Origin: Marinobacterium rhizophilum
GTDB taxonomy: Bacteria > Pseudomonadota > Gammaproteobacteria > Pseudomonadales > Balneatricaceae
DNA: 64,000 nucleotides
Reading direction: 5' to 3'
Assembly: GCF_024397915.1 (NCBI RefSeq)
Contig: NZ_CP073347.1
Span: 1,364,001-1,428,000, forward strand
Shown here: positions 7,727 to 17,616 of the stretch, piece by piece
Numbering within the stretch: the stretch's first letter is position 1
Layout of the letters: each line of letters begins with the position of its first letter
The notes under the pieces: model-generated
Told to the model about the DNA's origin: nothing
Database searches by the model: none
What the model saw: the letters and a program-made list of their open reading frames with translations, nothing else
Made by a program: the position numbers and the translations under genes

Positions 7727-10354
7727 TTACTCCTGTCGTTCGAACGCGTACCTGTGGTCATGATAGCCTTCGGACCAGGACTCCAGCACGTCGACGGTGC
7801 CAGGGCGACCAAAATGGTAACCCTGGAACTGGTAGCAACCTATTGCAATCAACGCATCGCATTGCGCCTTTGTTTCGACGCCCTCGGCAATCACCGCCAG
7901 ATCAAGCGAGCTCCCCAGCGCTATGATCGTTTTAACAATCGCAGCATCATTGGGGTCTTTCAGCAAATCCCGCACGAACGACTGGTCGATCTTGAGTTGA
8001 TCCAGCGGCAGGCGTTTAAGATAGCTCAGTGACGAATAGCCGGTACCGAAATCATCCAGCGAGAAACGCACGCCCCGCGCCTTGAGCCGGTTCATGTTGC
8101 TGATCATCGTTTCAACATTTTCGATCAGCAGACTTTCCGTCAGTTCAAGCTTGAGGCGCAGGGGGTTGGCACCGGTTTCATCCAGTACCGCACAGACCTC
8201 CTCAACAAAGCCCGGGTGGTGAAACTGCCTGGCACTGATATTGACCGCCAGTGGCAGCCGGGCCCATTGCGGCTGCTCCGCCCAGGCCACCAGCTGCCGG
8301 CAGGCGCATCGCATGATATAGCGGCCCAGTGGCAGAATCAGCCCCGTGGACTCCGCCACCGCGATAAAGGCCCCCGGCGCCACCAGTCCCATTTCGGGAT
8401 GCCGCCAGCGCACCAGCGCCTCTGCACCCACCAGCTTACCCTGCGCATCCACCTGCGGCTGGTAATGCAGAAAGAACTGTTCAGCCTTCAGACCCGCGCG
8501 AAGATCGGCTTCGATGGCGGCGCGGGCGCTGACCTCAGCCTGCATCTGCGGATTAAAAAAACGCACCTGATTACGGCCGGCTGTTTTGGCTTCATACATC
8601 GCAAGGTCCGCCCGTTTTAGCAACTCTTCCACCGTACTCTGCGCCTCGGAGAACATGGCCACGCCGATGCTCACCGTGCTGTTGTGACTGTGGCCGGGCA
8701 GCGCATAGGGCTCTCGCAGAACTTCCAGCAACTTGCCGGCAATGCTTTCAACCTCAAACAGCGCCCTGTCGGCCTGCCGGTCCAGGCCTTCGAACATCAG
8801 CACGAACTCGTCGCCTCCGAGCCGCGCCAGGGTATCGGAGTCCCGCACATGGCTGTCGAGACGCTCGGCCACCTGGCGCAGCAGCTGGTCGCCCATATCG
8901 TGGCCCAGGGTATCGTTAAGATCCTTGAAGTTATCCAGATCAATAAACAGCAGGGCCCCTTCGGTGTGACTGCGCTCACGCGTGGCCAAGGCGTGGGCCA
9001 GCCGATCCAGCAGCAGACGCCGATTCGGCAGGCCCGTTAACTGATCATAAAATGCAAGCTGATGAATCTCCTGCTGATTACGTTTTTGAGCGGTAATATC
9101 GGTGGAAATACCGCAAAGGCCATAGGTCTTTCCGCCACTGTCACGCAACGGAATCTTGACTGTCAGGTAGGTCCTCGGACCCTCGCCCTCCGGGCCCGGA
9201 AGGGTCTCTTCCTCCATCACCCGCTCACCCGCATCCAGCACGCGCCGGTCGGTCCGGCGCACCGCTGTGACAACCTCCGGCGGCAACAGGGCTTCGTCCG
9301 TGCATCCCGCCAGTTGCTCGGGCGAACGGCCAAAATAGTCACAGACCCGGCCATTGCCGTACTGATAGCGCAGTTCGGTATCCTTGATATAGATATAGGA
9401 CTCGACACTGTTCAGAATCGTCGACAGTTTTTTCTCGCTGGTTCTGAGGTGCCGGGTTTTCAGTGCCACCTGCCGACGCAGAAGGGCTGTCCCTCCCAGG
9501 GCAAGCAGCAGCAGCGCGCCCAGGGTTGCGAGTCCCCAGCGCACCGGCGCCGTGACTCTCGCCACGGGCGCGGCTGTACCCCAGCGCTGCAAAATCTGGA
9601 AGTAGCGGGAATCCGGATCCTGGGTCCATTGCCCCAGGTATCGGTCAATCGTGCCGAGCAGCTGGGCATTGGCCCCCTTGCCTGTGGCATAGAACAGGCG
9701 CGCGGGCTGAAACATCACCGATGTTTGGTGCACGCCATAGTGCGCCGCCACATAGTCACCGAAATGATAGTTGGCAGCGATGGCCTCAGCCTCGCCGGCA
9801 CTGACCCGTTCGAAGCCCTCACGCAGACTTTCAACCGGAACAAGGTCTGCCCGTACACTGAAGCTTTCCAGCAGGGACTGAAGGTACTGCTGCTGAATGG
9901 AGCCGGCCAGGACCAGGATACGCATGCCCTGCAGATCCAGAACGGAATTGAGCACGACGTTTTCGCGTCTGTACAGTTGCGACCAGCTATACAGCGAGGG
10001 GATCTGGTGGAAGTCCAGAGTCCGCGCCCGCGCATCACTGAAGGCCACATCGGGCAACAGGTCGATCTGGCCGGCGCTAACCTGCTCCAGACACTGACTC
10101 CAGCTACACACCACCGGCTGCAGCGTCCAGCCTTCCTCCCGCGCGATCTGTTGCAGCAGCTCTCCCAGGATGCCGGACGGCTCCCCGTCCTCTCCAAGCA
10201 TGATTTTGGGCGCATTCTCATAGACCCCAACGCGCACATCTCGGGAAGGAAGCCCGGACATTACGGCCGGACTGATCAGCCACAGACTCAGCCACAAGCC
10301 CCCGATAAGGGCAGTGCTTTTGCGACCCCAACACGCCCGTGTCGAAGCCCCCAC
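7727..10354 (-). CDS. Membrane-bound GGDEF-EAL protein with periplasmic solute-binding sensor and PAS domain
   Basis: 875 residues controlling cyclic di-GMP. Order: signal/membrane segment (about 15-33), SBP_bac_3-type periplasmic domain (38-255), membrane helix (273-292), PAS-like domain (310-425), GGDEF domain with intact GGDEF at 513-517 and a possible RDSD inhibitory site five residues upstream, and EAL domain with EAL at 645-647. Both catalytic signatures are intact, so it could make or degrade c-di-GMP; which dominates cannot be told. The start is GTG at 10354 with GGAG 8-9 bases upstream. The periplasmic domain suggests sensing of an amino acid or similar small ligand. Confidence 0.92.
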   Translation of the reverse strand: MGASTRACWGRKSTALIGGLWLSLWLISPAVMSGLPSRDVRVGVYENAPKIMLGEDGEPSGILGELLQQIAREEGWTLQPVVCSWSQCLEQVSAGQIDLLPDVAFSDARARTLDFHQIPSLYSWSQLYRRENVVLNSVLDLQGMRILVLAGSIQQQYLQSLLESFSVRADLVPVESLREGFERVSAGEAEAIAANYHFGDYVAAHYGVHQTSVMFQPARLFYATGKGANAQLLGTIDRYLGQWTQDPDSRYFQILQRWGTAAPVARVTAPVRWGLATLGALLLLALGGTALLRRQVALKTRHLRTSEKKLSTILNSVESYIYIKDTELRYQYGNGRVCDYFGRSPEQLAGCTDEALLPPEVVTAVRRTDRRVLDAGERVMEEETLPGPEGEGPRTYLTVKIPLRDSGGKTYGLCGISTDITAQKRNQQEIHQLAFYDQLTGLPNRRLLLDRLAHALATRERSHTEGALLFIDLDNFKDLNDTLGHDMGDQLLRQVAERLDSHVRDSDTLARLGGDEFVLMFEGLDRQADRALFEVESIAGKLLEVLREPYALPGHSHNSTVSIGVAMFSEAQSTVEELLKRADLAMYEAKTAGRNQVRFFNPQMQAEVSARAAIEADLRAGLKAEQFFLHYQPQVDAQGKLVGAEALVRWRHPEMGLVAPGAFIAVAESTGLILPLGRYIMRCACRQLVAWAEQPQWARLPLAVNISARQFHHPGFVEEVCAVLDETGANPLRLKLELTESLLIENVETMISNMNRLKARGVRFSLDDFGTGYSSLSYLKRLPLDQLKIDQSFVRDLLKDPNDAAIVKTIIALGSSLDLAVIAEGVETKAQCDALIAIGCYQFQGYHFGRPGTVDVLESWSEGYHDHRYAFERQE

Positions 10355-10588
10355 GCTTGTGCTCCAAAACCTGTACAGATGCCAACCCCCATTACGTTAC
10401 CCCTGTGCGCTGCCTACAGACGCCGGACGCTGGCAAACACTAAGGAGCGATTTTTTATCAGTCAACCGATAATACGCCTCCAGGCAGAATGCTACTAATG
10501 TATTGGAATAATCCCCGGACAGGATCGGCCAGAAATTGTTATTCGCGCGGGTTGAACCATGAATCGCTGATGCCGGATGCAACGCCTC

Positions 10589-11944
10589 TCAGACAGACAG
10601 AATATGACGATAACCGGCGACCTCCACCGAGAACGGCAGCGTTCGCCGCAAGTGGTCGCGCATGCCTTCCAACGCCTCCGGCTCACCGTGAACCAGCTGA
10701 ATCCTGGTGTCCGGCTTGAGCGCCGAAGCTTCGAGCCAATGCCCTATATCGACGAAATCGCCATGCCCAGACAAGCCATGCAGGGTACGGATTCGCGCAC
10801 GGTTCTTGACCCATTCCCCGTGAATTTTCACGCTATCGACACCCTGCTGCATCTTGGCCCCTCTGGTACCGCCGGCCTGATAACCTGTCAGCAATACCGT
10901 CGTGCGATGATTCGACAGCAACCGCTTGAGGTGATGCAGAATTCTGCCCCCGGAAACCATTCCGCTGCCGGCGATAATGATGTGCGGATAAACCTGGTTA
11001 CTCAGCGCCTGTGACGCCTTGACACTCTCCACATACTTTACGGTTCGGCACATGCGCCGACAGTCAGCGGCACTGAGCCTGTGGATAGCGTGAAACTGGC
11101 AGTAGATATCCGAAACATCAATGGCCATGGGACTGTCCAGATAGACCGGCATTTTGGGAATGCGATGATCGGCCATCAGTGTCGCCAGCATATGCTGCAA
11201 CACCTGGGCGCGACCTACGGCGAAGCTCGGAATCAGCAACACACCGCCACCGCTCACCGTTTCGTTGACGACCTCACCAAGTTGCTCGCAAGGATCGGTC
11301 TTGTCATGCCGGCGATTACCGTAAGTGGACTCCAGCATCAGCAGATCAAGTTCGGGCAGGGGTTTGGGCGGGAGCATGAACAGATCATCCGGGCGCCCCA
11401 CATCACCCGAAAAACCGATGCGCTTGCCCTCTGCCTCGATAATCACGCAGGCGGCACCCAGAATATGACCCACCGGGTGCAGCGAAATTTTCATATCGCC
11501 GACACTGAACACCTGTTCAAATTCAACCGGTTTTAACAGCGCCAGGCAACGTTCGGCCGTGGCACTGTCATACAGGGGCTCAGGGTGTGCATGTTTGCCC
11601 AAACGATGGCGACTGTAAAAACGCGCATCTTCCTCCTGTAGATGACCGCTATCGGGAAGGAGCACACCGCACAGCGCCTGGGTAGCAGGATGACAGTAAA
11701 CCGGCCCCCTGTAGCCCTCGCGATAGAGCACGGGCAGGTAACCCGAATGATCCAGGTGCGCATGGGTCAGGATGACAGCTGCAAGGCTTTGGCGGTCCAC
11801 AGACAGGCCCTGCCAGTTTCGCTCGCGCAGCCATTTGTAGCCTTGAAAAAGCCCACAATCAACCAGCACCTGGGTGTTTTGGCTACTGACGAGAAACTTT
11901 GAGCCGGTAACGGTTTCGGTGCCGCCAAGAAAGGTGACTTTCAT
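10589..11944 (-). CDS. Metallo-beta-lactamase / beta-CASP family protein (RNA-processing exonuclease-like)
   Basis: 451-residue metallohydrolase of the MBL beta-CASP type, related to bacterial homologues of CPSF/Ysh1 that cut RNA. Metal motif LTHAHLDHSG at residues 59-68 supplies H61, H63, D65 and H66; further ligands are in HPVGHILGAA and SGDVGRPDD, and the C-terminal part has LSGHGD and VHGEPEAL, as in RMMBL. The start at 11944 is preceded by GGGAG. Stand-alone gene. Actual substrate unknown. Confidence 0.88.
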   Translation of the reverse strand: MKVTFLGGTETVTGSKFLVSSQNTQVLVDCGLFQGYKWLRERNWQGLSVDRQSLAAVILTHAHLDHSGYLPVLYREGYRGPVYCHPATQALCGVLLPDSGHLQEEDARFYSRHRLGKHAHPEPLYDSATAERCLALLKPVEFEQVFSVGDMKISLHPVGHILGAACVIIEAEGKRIGFSGDVGRPDDLFMLPPKPLPELDLLMLESTYGNRRHDKTDPCEQLGEVVNETVSGGGVLLIPSFAVGRAQVLQHMLATLMADHRIPKMPVYLDSPMAIDVSDIYCQFHAIHRLSAADCRRMCRTVKYVESVKASQALSNQVYPHIIIAGSGMVSGGRILHHLKRLLSNHRTTVLLTGYQAGGTRGAKMQQGVDSVKIHGEWVKNRARIRTLHGLSGHGDFVDIGHWLEASALKPDTRIQLVHGEPEALEGMRDHLRRTLPFSVEVAGYRHILSV

Positions 11945-12013
11945 TGTGTGTCTCCCGGAATTTGCTATTGGGGACGGCACCGCTGGAAAACAACGTCAGG
12001 CGTTACCGCATGC

Positions 12014-12982
12014 CTAGCGGAAACACGCCTGCGGGTTGAGTATGTTCGCTGTGCCTCCGGCAAAAAACTCAACGACGTTGCGAAACGCAGCATCGAAGTA
12101 AAGTTCGTACCCTGAAGATTCAACATAGCCCAGATGCGGGCTGCAGAGGACGTTATCCATTTTGAGCGCCCAATAGTCCGGGTCGACAACGGGCTCCCGT
12201 TCATACACGTCCAGCGCCGCCCGGCCGGGCCGGCCCGACTGCAGCGCCTGCTGTAGCGCCCCCTCCTCCACCAGCTCAGCGCGACTGGTATTCACGAACA
12301 GTGCTTCGGGTTTCATCCGGATCAGGTCCTCGTAGCGCACCAGCCCTATGGTGTCTGCATTCAGGCGCAGTTGCAGGCTCAGCACATCGCTGTCGGCAAA
12401 AAATGCCGCCTTGCTGCAAGCGGCGTTCAGTCCCTGCTGCTCCGCCGCCTGGCGCGAACCTTCGGAGCCCCACACCAGCACTTTCATATCAAATGCCGTC
12501 GCATAGCGGGCCAGGCGCTGGCCAATCTTGCCAAAGCCCCAGATACCCAGCGTCTTGCCGGCCAGACAGTCGCCGATATTCACCTGCCAGCGCCCCTGCT
12601 GCATGGCGTTGACCGCCGGCACCAGCTTGCGCATCGCCGTCATGATCAGCGCCCAGGTCAGCTCCGCCGGCGCCACCGGCGATCCCGTGCCTTCGGTAAT
12701 GGCAACACCGCGACGGTGACAGGCATCCACATCGATATGGGCGGCAACCTTGCCGGTCTGGCTGATCAGTTTAAGGCGCGGCAGCCGGGCCAGCAGGGTA
12801 TCGTCAATCAGGGTGCGCTCCCGGGTCAGCACCAGTGCATCGGCGCTGGCAAAGCGTTGTGCCAGGGTATCGATATCGCTGACGGCATCATGAAATACCT
12901 CGACCTCGAAATCCTTGAGGCGCGAAAAACAGGGCAGTCCCTGCACCACATGCTGATAATCATCGGGTATGACCACTTTCAC
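12014..12982 (-). CDS. D-2-hydroxyacid dehydrogenase (NAD-dependent)
   Basis: 322-residue enzyme of the D-isomer specific 2-hydroxyacid dehydrogenase family. The Rossmann motif GFGKIG lies at residues 149-154, the catalytic Arg is in FVNTSRAELVEEGAL, the Glu in DVYEREP and the His in SPHLGYVE. The start is GTG at 12982 with AGGAG 7-8 bases upstream; the frame extends further without similarity. Family members oxidise or reduce 2-keto/2-hydroxy acids such as glyoxylate, hydroxypyruvate or phosphoglycerate; the exact substrate is not evident. Confidence 0.87.
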   Translation of the reverse strand: MKVVIPDDYQHVVQGLPCFSRLKDFEVEVFHDAVSDIDTLAQRFASADALVLTRERTLIDDTLLARLPRLKLISQTGKVAAHIDVDACHRRGVAITEGTGSPVAPAELTWALIMTAMRKLVPAVNAMQQGRWQVNIGDCLAGKTLGIWGFGKIGQRLARYATAFDMKVLVWGSEGSRQAAEQQGLNAACSKAAFFADSDVLSLQLRLNADTIGLVRYEDLIRMKPEALFVNTSRAELVEEGALQQALQSGRPGRAALDVYEREPVVDPDYWALKMDNVLCSPHLGYVESSGYELYFDAAFRNVVEFFAGGTANILNPQACFR

Positions 12983-13401
12983 GTTCGCGCTCCTGGCAGG
13001 TTGAGGACACGGCTCAACCTGAGACCGTTCAACGCAGTACTCTATAACGCCGGCCAGGGCGACACCAGCGACACAGGGACCCGCCAGCACACCCCCGCAA
13101 TCCGGACTGACAGCCCTGCCATGGGCCCTGGCCGGTTGCCGATAAATGCTGTCGAGGCAGCCCCGCTGGCCGAAAATCTTCGAAATGAAGGGATTTATGG
13201 CTTATAAATGATCGGCTTGTGCGCTTCGCACCCCTGCGCGGCGGCACCAAAGTGCGTTCGGGCAACAGCCGTGAGACGATTTGACCAGGCCGCGACAGCA
13301 ACGCAGGTGGTTTGCAACAGTCAGCCGGGGGCGGGATCAGCCCTGCCACTCGACAGTCGGCGCGCCGCTATACCGTACGTAACGCCTCAGGACGACACAA
13401 C
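12983..13401. other. Non-coding divergent region
   Basis: Lies between the divergent dehydrogenase and ABC exporter genes and must hold both promoters. I found no clear promoter boxes, operator palindrome or RNA gene in it. Confidence 0.3.
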
Positions 13402-15177
13402 ATGCCCGGCGACAGCCCAGACACCGCGTCAAACACCCGCACCTCAGCCATGACAATGCTGGCCTACCTGCAGCCCTATCGCCGCCAGATCGCCTACGCC
13501 CTGGGCGCGCTGCTGTTCACCGCCGCCGTTACGCTGTCGCTGGGTCAGGGAGTGCGCCTGATCATTGACCAGGGACTCACAACCGGTTCCCAAGCGCAGC
13601 TGCGCCATTATGTACAGCTGTTCCTGCTGCTGGTGGTCGCCCTCGCCCTGGGCACCTTTGCCCGCTACTACTGGGTCACCTGGCTCGGTGAGCGGGTGGT
13701 GGCCGATATACGCCGCCAGGTATTCAACCACCTGATCGAGCTGCACCCCGGCTTTTTTGAAAGCAACCGCGGCCTGGAAATACAGTCTCGCCTCACCGCG
13801 GATACCACCCTGTTGCAGGCGGTGATCGGCTCCTCGGTGTCGGTGGCGCTGCGCAACCTGATCATGCTGTTCGGCGGCACCGTCTGGCTGTTTCTGACCA
13901 ACGCCAAACTCAGCGCCCTGGTGCTGGTCTGCGTGCCCCTGGTCGTCGCCCCCATCCTGCTGTTTGGCCGCCGGGTGCGCCGGCTGTCGCGCCGCAGCCA
14001 GGACAGCATTGCCGATGTGGGCGTCTATGTAGGCGAGGTGCTGGGCCAAATCAAGACGGTACAGGCCTACAATCACCAGCCCCGAGACAAGGCCCGCTTT
14101 GCCACGGTGGTCGACCAGGCCTTTGCGGTCGCCAGACAACGGGCGCTGCAGCGTGGCCTGCTGATCAGTGTGGTGATCAGCCTGGTGCTGGGCGCCGTGG
14201 GCCTGATGCTCTGGGTCGGCGGCCTGGACGTGATCGCAGGCCGTATCAGCGCAGGCGAGCTGGCCGCCTTTGTGTTTTACAGTGTTATCGTGGGTGCGGC
14301 CGTGGGCTCGATCAGCGAGGTAATCGGGGATTTGCAACGCGCCCTGGGCGCTACCGAGCGCATTGTCGAACTGCTGGCAGCGCGTAGCGATATTACGCCA
14401 CCGGCCGGGGGCCTCAAGCGACTGCCGTCACGCATCCATGGCCGTATTGAGCTGCACGGCCTGGGGTTCTGCTACCCCGGGCGTCCCGAAACGCCGGCGC
14501 TTGATGCCATCGAGATGACGATAGAGCCGGGTACCAGCCTGGCCCTGGTCGGGCCGTCCGGCGCCGGTAAATCCACCCTGATCGATTTGCTGCTGCGCTT
14601 TTACGACTGCAGCGCAGGCGCTATCAGCATTGACGGTATCGATATACGCCACCTGGATCCTGTCGACCTGCGCCGCTGCTTCGCCCTGGTATCCCAGACA
14701 CCGGCACTCTTCTATGGCAGCATCGAGGACAACCTGCGCTACGGCAAACCCGGGGCCAGCCAGGCCGAGGTTGAAGCCGCCGCCCGCGCCGCCCATGCCC
14801 ACGACTTTATCAGTGCCCTGCCCCTGGGCTACCAAACGCGCCTGGGGGACGCCGGCAGCGGACTCTCAGGCGGCCAGAAACAGCGACTGGCCATTGCCCG
14901 CGCCATCCTGAGCGACGCCCCGATCCTCTTGCTCGACGAGGCCACCAGCGCGCTGGACGCCAAAAGCGAGCGCGCCGTGCAGCAGGCCCTGGATACCCTG
15001 ATGCGCGACCGCACCAGCCTGGTCATTGCCCACCGCCTGGCCACCGTGCAATCTGCCGATCGCATCGCGGTGCTGGACCACGGCCAGCTGATCGCCCAGG
15101 GCACCCATTCAGAACTGATGCACAGTTGTGAGCTTTATGCGCAACTGGCCAGGCTGCAGTTCGACACCCGTGTCTGA
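13402..15177 (+). CDS. ABC exporter half-transporter (MsbA/lipid-exporter related), fused TMD-NBD
   Basis: 591 residues: a six-helix exporter membrane domain (about 20-330) fused to an ATPase domain. Walker A is GPSGAGKST, signature LSGGQKQRLAIARA, Walker B ILLLDEATSALD and the switch His is in VIAHRL, so the ATPase is complete. It should work as a homodimer in the inner membrane. Similarity to the MsbA-related group suggests a lipid or drug substrate, but this is not shown. The ATG at 13402 has AGGA 10 bases upstream; a longer frame exists but lacks similarity. Confidence 0.88.
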   Translation: MPGDSPDTASNTRTSAMTMLAYLQPYRRQIAYALGALLFTAAVTLSLGQGVRLIIDQGLTTGSQAQLRHYVQLFLLLVVALALGTFARYYWVTWLGERVVADIRRQVFNHLIELHPGFFESNRGLEIQSRLTADTTLLQAVIGSSVSVALRNLIMLFGGTVWLFLTNAKLSALVLVCVPLVVAPILLFGRRVRRLSRRSQDSIADVGVYVGEVLGQIKTVQAYNHQPRDKARFATVVDQAFAVARQRALQRGLLISVVISLVLGAVGLMLWVGGLDVIAGRISAGELAAFVFYSVIVGAAVGSISEVIGDLQRALGATERIVELLAARSDITPPAGGLKRLPSRIHGRIELHGLGFCYPGRPETPALDAIEMTIEPGTSLALVGPSGAGKSTLIDLLLRFYDCSAGAISIDGIDIRHLDPVDLRRCFALVSQTPALFYGSIEDNLRYGKPGASQAEVEAAARAAHAHDFISALPLGYQTRLGDAGSGLSGGQKQRLAIARAILSDAPILLLDEATSALDAKSERAVQQALDTLMRDRTSLVIAHRLATVQSADRIAVLDHGQLIAQGTHSELMHSCELYAQLARLQFDTRV

Positions 15178-15342
15178 CCTCCGATCAGCACCCCAGGCTG
15201 CAGGCGGAACGAGCGTCGTCTTGCCAACGGGCAAATGCCGCCCCGCTCTGGCAAGACCTCTGGCAGCGCGGTAGCCCCGTTGTGCCGGCCCGCTTTCGTG
15301 TTACTCTCGGCTGCACAGGCAAATGGATTGCATGGAACAGGT

Positions 15343-17070
15343 ATGAATTTAAAGCCACGATTTCTGTTGTTCAGCGCCACACTGATCATTATCTCCGGCA
15401 TTGCCGTTTGGTACTCGGCACGCCAGCAGGCGGAGGAAATCATCGACCAGTGGGCCGTGCGTTACGCCGAAAAACAGGTACTCTACGACAAGGCGCGGGC
15501 GCTGCAGCCCATCCTGCGAGAAATGGCGCTGTCGCGTCAGTTTGCCCGCTCCCCCCACATTATCGACTGGGCCCGCAACCCGGATGATCCGCAGCTTCAG
15601 GCCCGGGCCATCGAAGAAATGGAAAGCTACCGCCTCACCTTCAGCGACAACAGCTACTTCGTCGCATTGAACCAGTCCGGCCACTATTACCACAACAACG
15701 CCAGCAATGAGTTCGCCGGGCACCAGCTGCGCTATACCCTGGACCCACGCAAAGCGCAGGATCGCTGGTTTTACGATGTCATTGAGCAACAGCGCCCCGT
15801 ACACCTGAACGTGAATCCCGACGTCGAGCTCGGCGTCACCAAGCTCTGGATCGATGTACTGCTGCGCGATGGTGATGAAACACTGGGAGTGATCGGCACC
15901 GGCATGGAGCTCAAGGGCTTTATCGACCAGGTACTGCAAGACAGCGGCGGCGACATGGCCAGCCTGCTTGTCGACTATCGCGGCGCCATTCAGCTTTACA
16001 GCGATCCCGGGCTAATCGACTATGCCTCGATTTCCAACTCTGGCCCGCCGGTCAATACCCTGGAGCGCCTGCTGGATAATCCCGCCGATGTGCTCAGTAT
16101 CAAGAGCGCCATGGCGGAACTCGTTGCAACGGGCAAGCCCGTGACCACAAGGTTCGTACACCAGGGCGAGCGCCGCTACCTGGCCGGCGTTGCCTATATC
16201 CCGGAAATCGACTGGTACGAAATAACCCTGCTGGATTTTGAGACCCTGCTGCCCCTGAGCAGCTTTAGCGGCATTTTGCTGATCTGCGGCATCACGCTCT
16301 TGCTGGCCATGCTCAGTTTCAATCTGGCCCTGGGGCACGCAGTACTGCGCCCGTTGCGCCAGCTGGAGCGCGCCATGCAGGAGGTCGGCCGCGGAGATGC
16401 TACCGGTCTGGCGCTGCCCAGGGTGCAACATCATGAAATCGGCCGCCTGGTCAGCCACTTTCAGTCGATGGCGGCGGCGGTACTCGAGTCCAGGCAGGAC
16501 CTCGAACTCAAGATACAGCAGCGTACCGAGGCACTGGAGGCACTCATCCGCACCGACCCGCTCACTGAACTGCTCAACCGCCGGGGCATGGACGAACAGA
16601 TACATACCCAGCTGCAGCGTTACCAGAACGAAAGCCAGAGCCCCGGGTTTGGCATCATCTGGCTCGACATGGATCATTTCAAAGCCATCAACGACCAGCA
16701 TGGCCATACCCAGGGTGACGCCGCCCTCAGCCATATCGCCAGGCTTATTCGCGACCAGATTCGCAGTACGGACGCCGCCGCGCGCTGGGGTGGCGATGAG
16801 TTTCTGGTATTGCTGCAGGACTGCAATCTGCAGCGCCTCAACCTCCTCAGCCGTCGCCTGTGCGACAGCGTTGCCCAAAACCCGTTGCCTCTGGGCGATG
16901 ATCGCGACTCTATCGGCCTTAGCATCAGTGCGGGGGCCTGCCTGTGCCAGCCCGACGACACTCCTGAAACGCTGTTACGCCGCGCAGACATGGCACTTTA
17001 CGAGGCCAAGAAAGCCGGTCGCAATGGCGTCCGCGTACGGCAAAGCCAGCCGGCAAAGGCGGCGGAATAG
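15343..17070 (+). CDS. Diguanylate cyclase with periplasmic Cache-like sensor and HAMP domain
   Basis: 575 residues: an N-terminal membrane helix (7-25), a periplasmic sensor of about 270 residues resembling dCache/LuxQ-type domains, a second helix (310-330), a HAMP-like linker (332-385), a short coiled coil, and a GGDEF domain (about 400-565). GGDEF is intact at 483-487, with RSTD five residues upstream as a feedback-inhibition site. It therefore probably makes cyclic di-GMP in response to an extracytoplasmic signal. The start at 15343 is where the first membrane helix begins. Confidence 0.9.
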   Translation: MNLKPRFLLFSATLIIISGIAVWYSARQQAEEIIDQWAVRYAEKQVLYDKARALQPILREMALSRQFARSPHIIDWARNPDDPQLQARAIEEMESYRLTFSDNSYFVALNQSGHYYHNNASNEFAGHQLRYTLDPRKAQDRWFYDVIEQQRPVHLNVNPDVELGVTKLWIDVLLRDGDETLGVIGTGMELKGFIDQVLQDSGGDMASLLVDYRGAIQLYSDPGLIDYASISNSGPPVNTLERLLDNPADVLSIKSAMAELVATGKPVTTRFVHQGERRYLAGVAYIPEIDWYEITLLDFETLLPLSSFSGILLICGITLLLAMLSFNLALGHAVLRPLRQLERAMQEVGRGDATGLALPRVQHHEIGRLVSHFQSMAAAVLESRQDLELKIQQRTEALEALIRTDPLTELLNRRGMDEQIHTQLQRYQNESQSPGFGIIWLDMDHFKAINDQHGHTQGDAALSHIARLIRDQIRSTDAAARWGGDEFLVLLQDCNLQRLNLLSRRLCDSVAQNPLPLGDDRDSIGLSISAGACLCQPDDTPETLLRRADMALYEAKKAGRNGVRVRQSQPAKAAE

Positions 17071-17236
17071 CGCCACAGGCGGCACCCCTGTCCACGAATT
17101 TTTTTCAGCCTCGATTCCTCCCGGCACCTTTGCCATTACACTTAATCCTGCATGACACCGCCAAGCCCGGGGCTATCGGTAATCGAATACTGAAGGCGGT
17201 GTTCTTCGTACCACCACTGGCGCAGGAGAGATCGAC

Positions 17237-17443
17237 ATGATCGAACTCAAGGTTTGCAAACTGGACAACGGTCTGGGTGTGGCATTGCCACCCGGCGTAC
17301 TGGAGGCGCTCAGCGCCGAAGAAGGCGATACCATTTACCTGGTCAACATGCTTAACGGCAGCTTTCGGCTGGCACGACACGACGAGCACTTCGTCGAGGA
17401 AATGGAGCTGGTTGAAGGCATGATGCACGAGGAAGACGCCTGA
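17237..17443 (+). CDS. AbrB/MazE-like small DNA-binding protein
   Basis: 68-residue acidic protein with a swapped-hairpin AbrB/SpoVT-like pattern: LDNGLGVALPPGVLEALSAEEGD (about 9-31) followed by a short strand and an acidic tail. The family includes MazE-type antitoxins and transition-state regulators. No toxin gene lies next to it on either side, so it looks like a stand-alone regulator or orphan antitoxin. The ATG lies 6 bases after GGAGAG, a good ribosome binding site. Confidence 0.7.
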   Translation: MIELKVCKLDNGLGVALPPGVLEALSAEEGDTIYLVNMLNGSFRLARHDEHFVEEMELVEGMMHEEDA

Positions 17444-17616
17444 AGGCCCTGCTCCACCCGACCACCAGAGCGCCGCTGGAACAGCAGAGGTACCGTTACA
17501 AAAAATCATCTTGAGGCGCCCCTGGCCGCGATGCGAAACGCCGGCGGCTGCTGTATGATGCTGAGCCTTATGTATCTGTATTTGTTGTTAAATCCATCGC
17601 CATCTCCGTGAATATC

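Noticed and set aside
17237..17443. Toxin-antitoxin pair
   Set aside because: Only the antitoxin-like half is present; neighbours are a diguanylate cyclase and pbpG.
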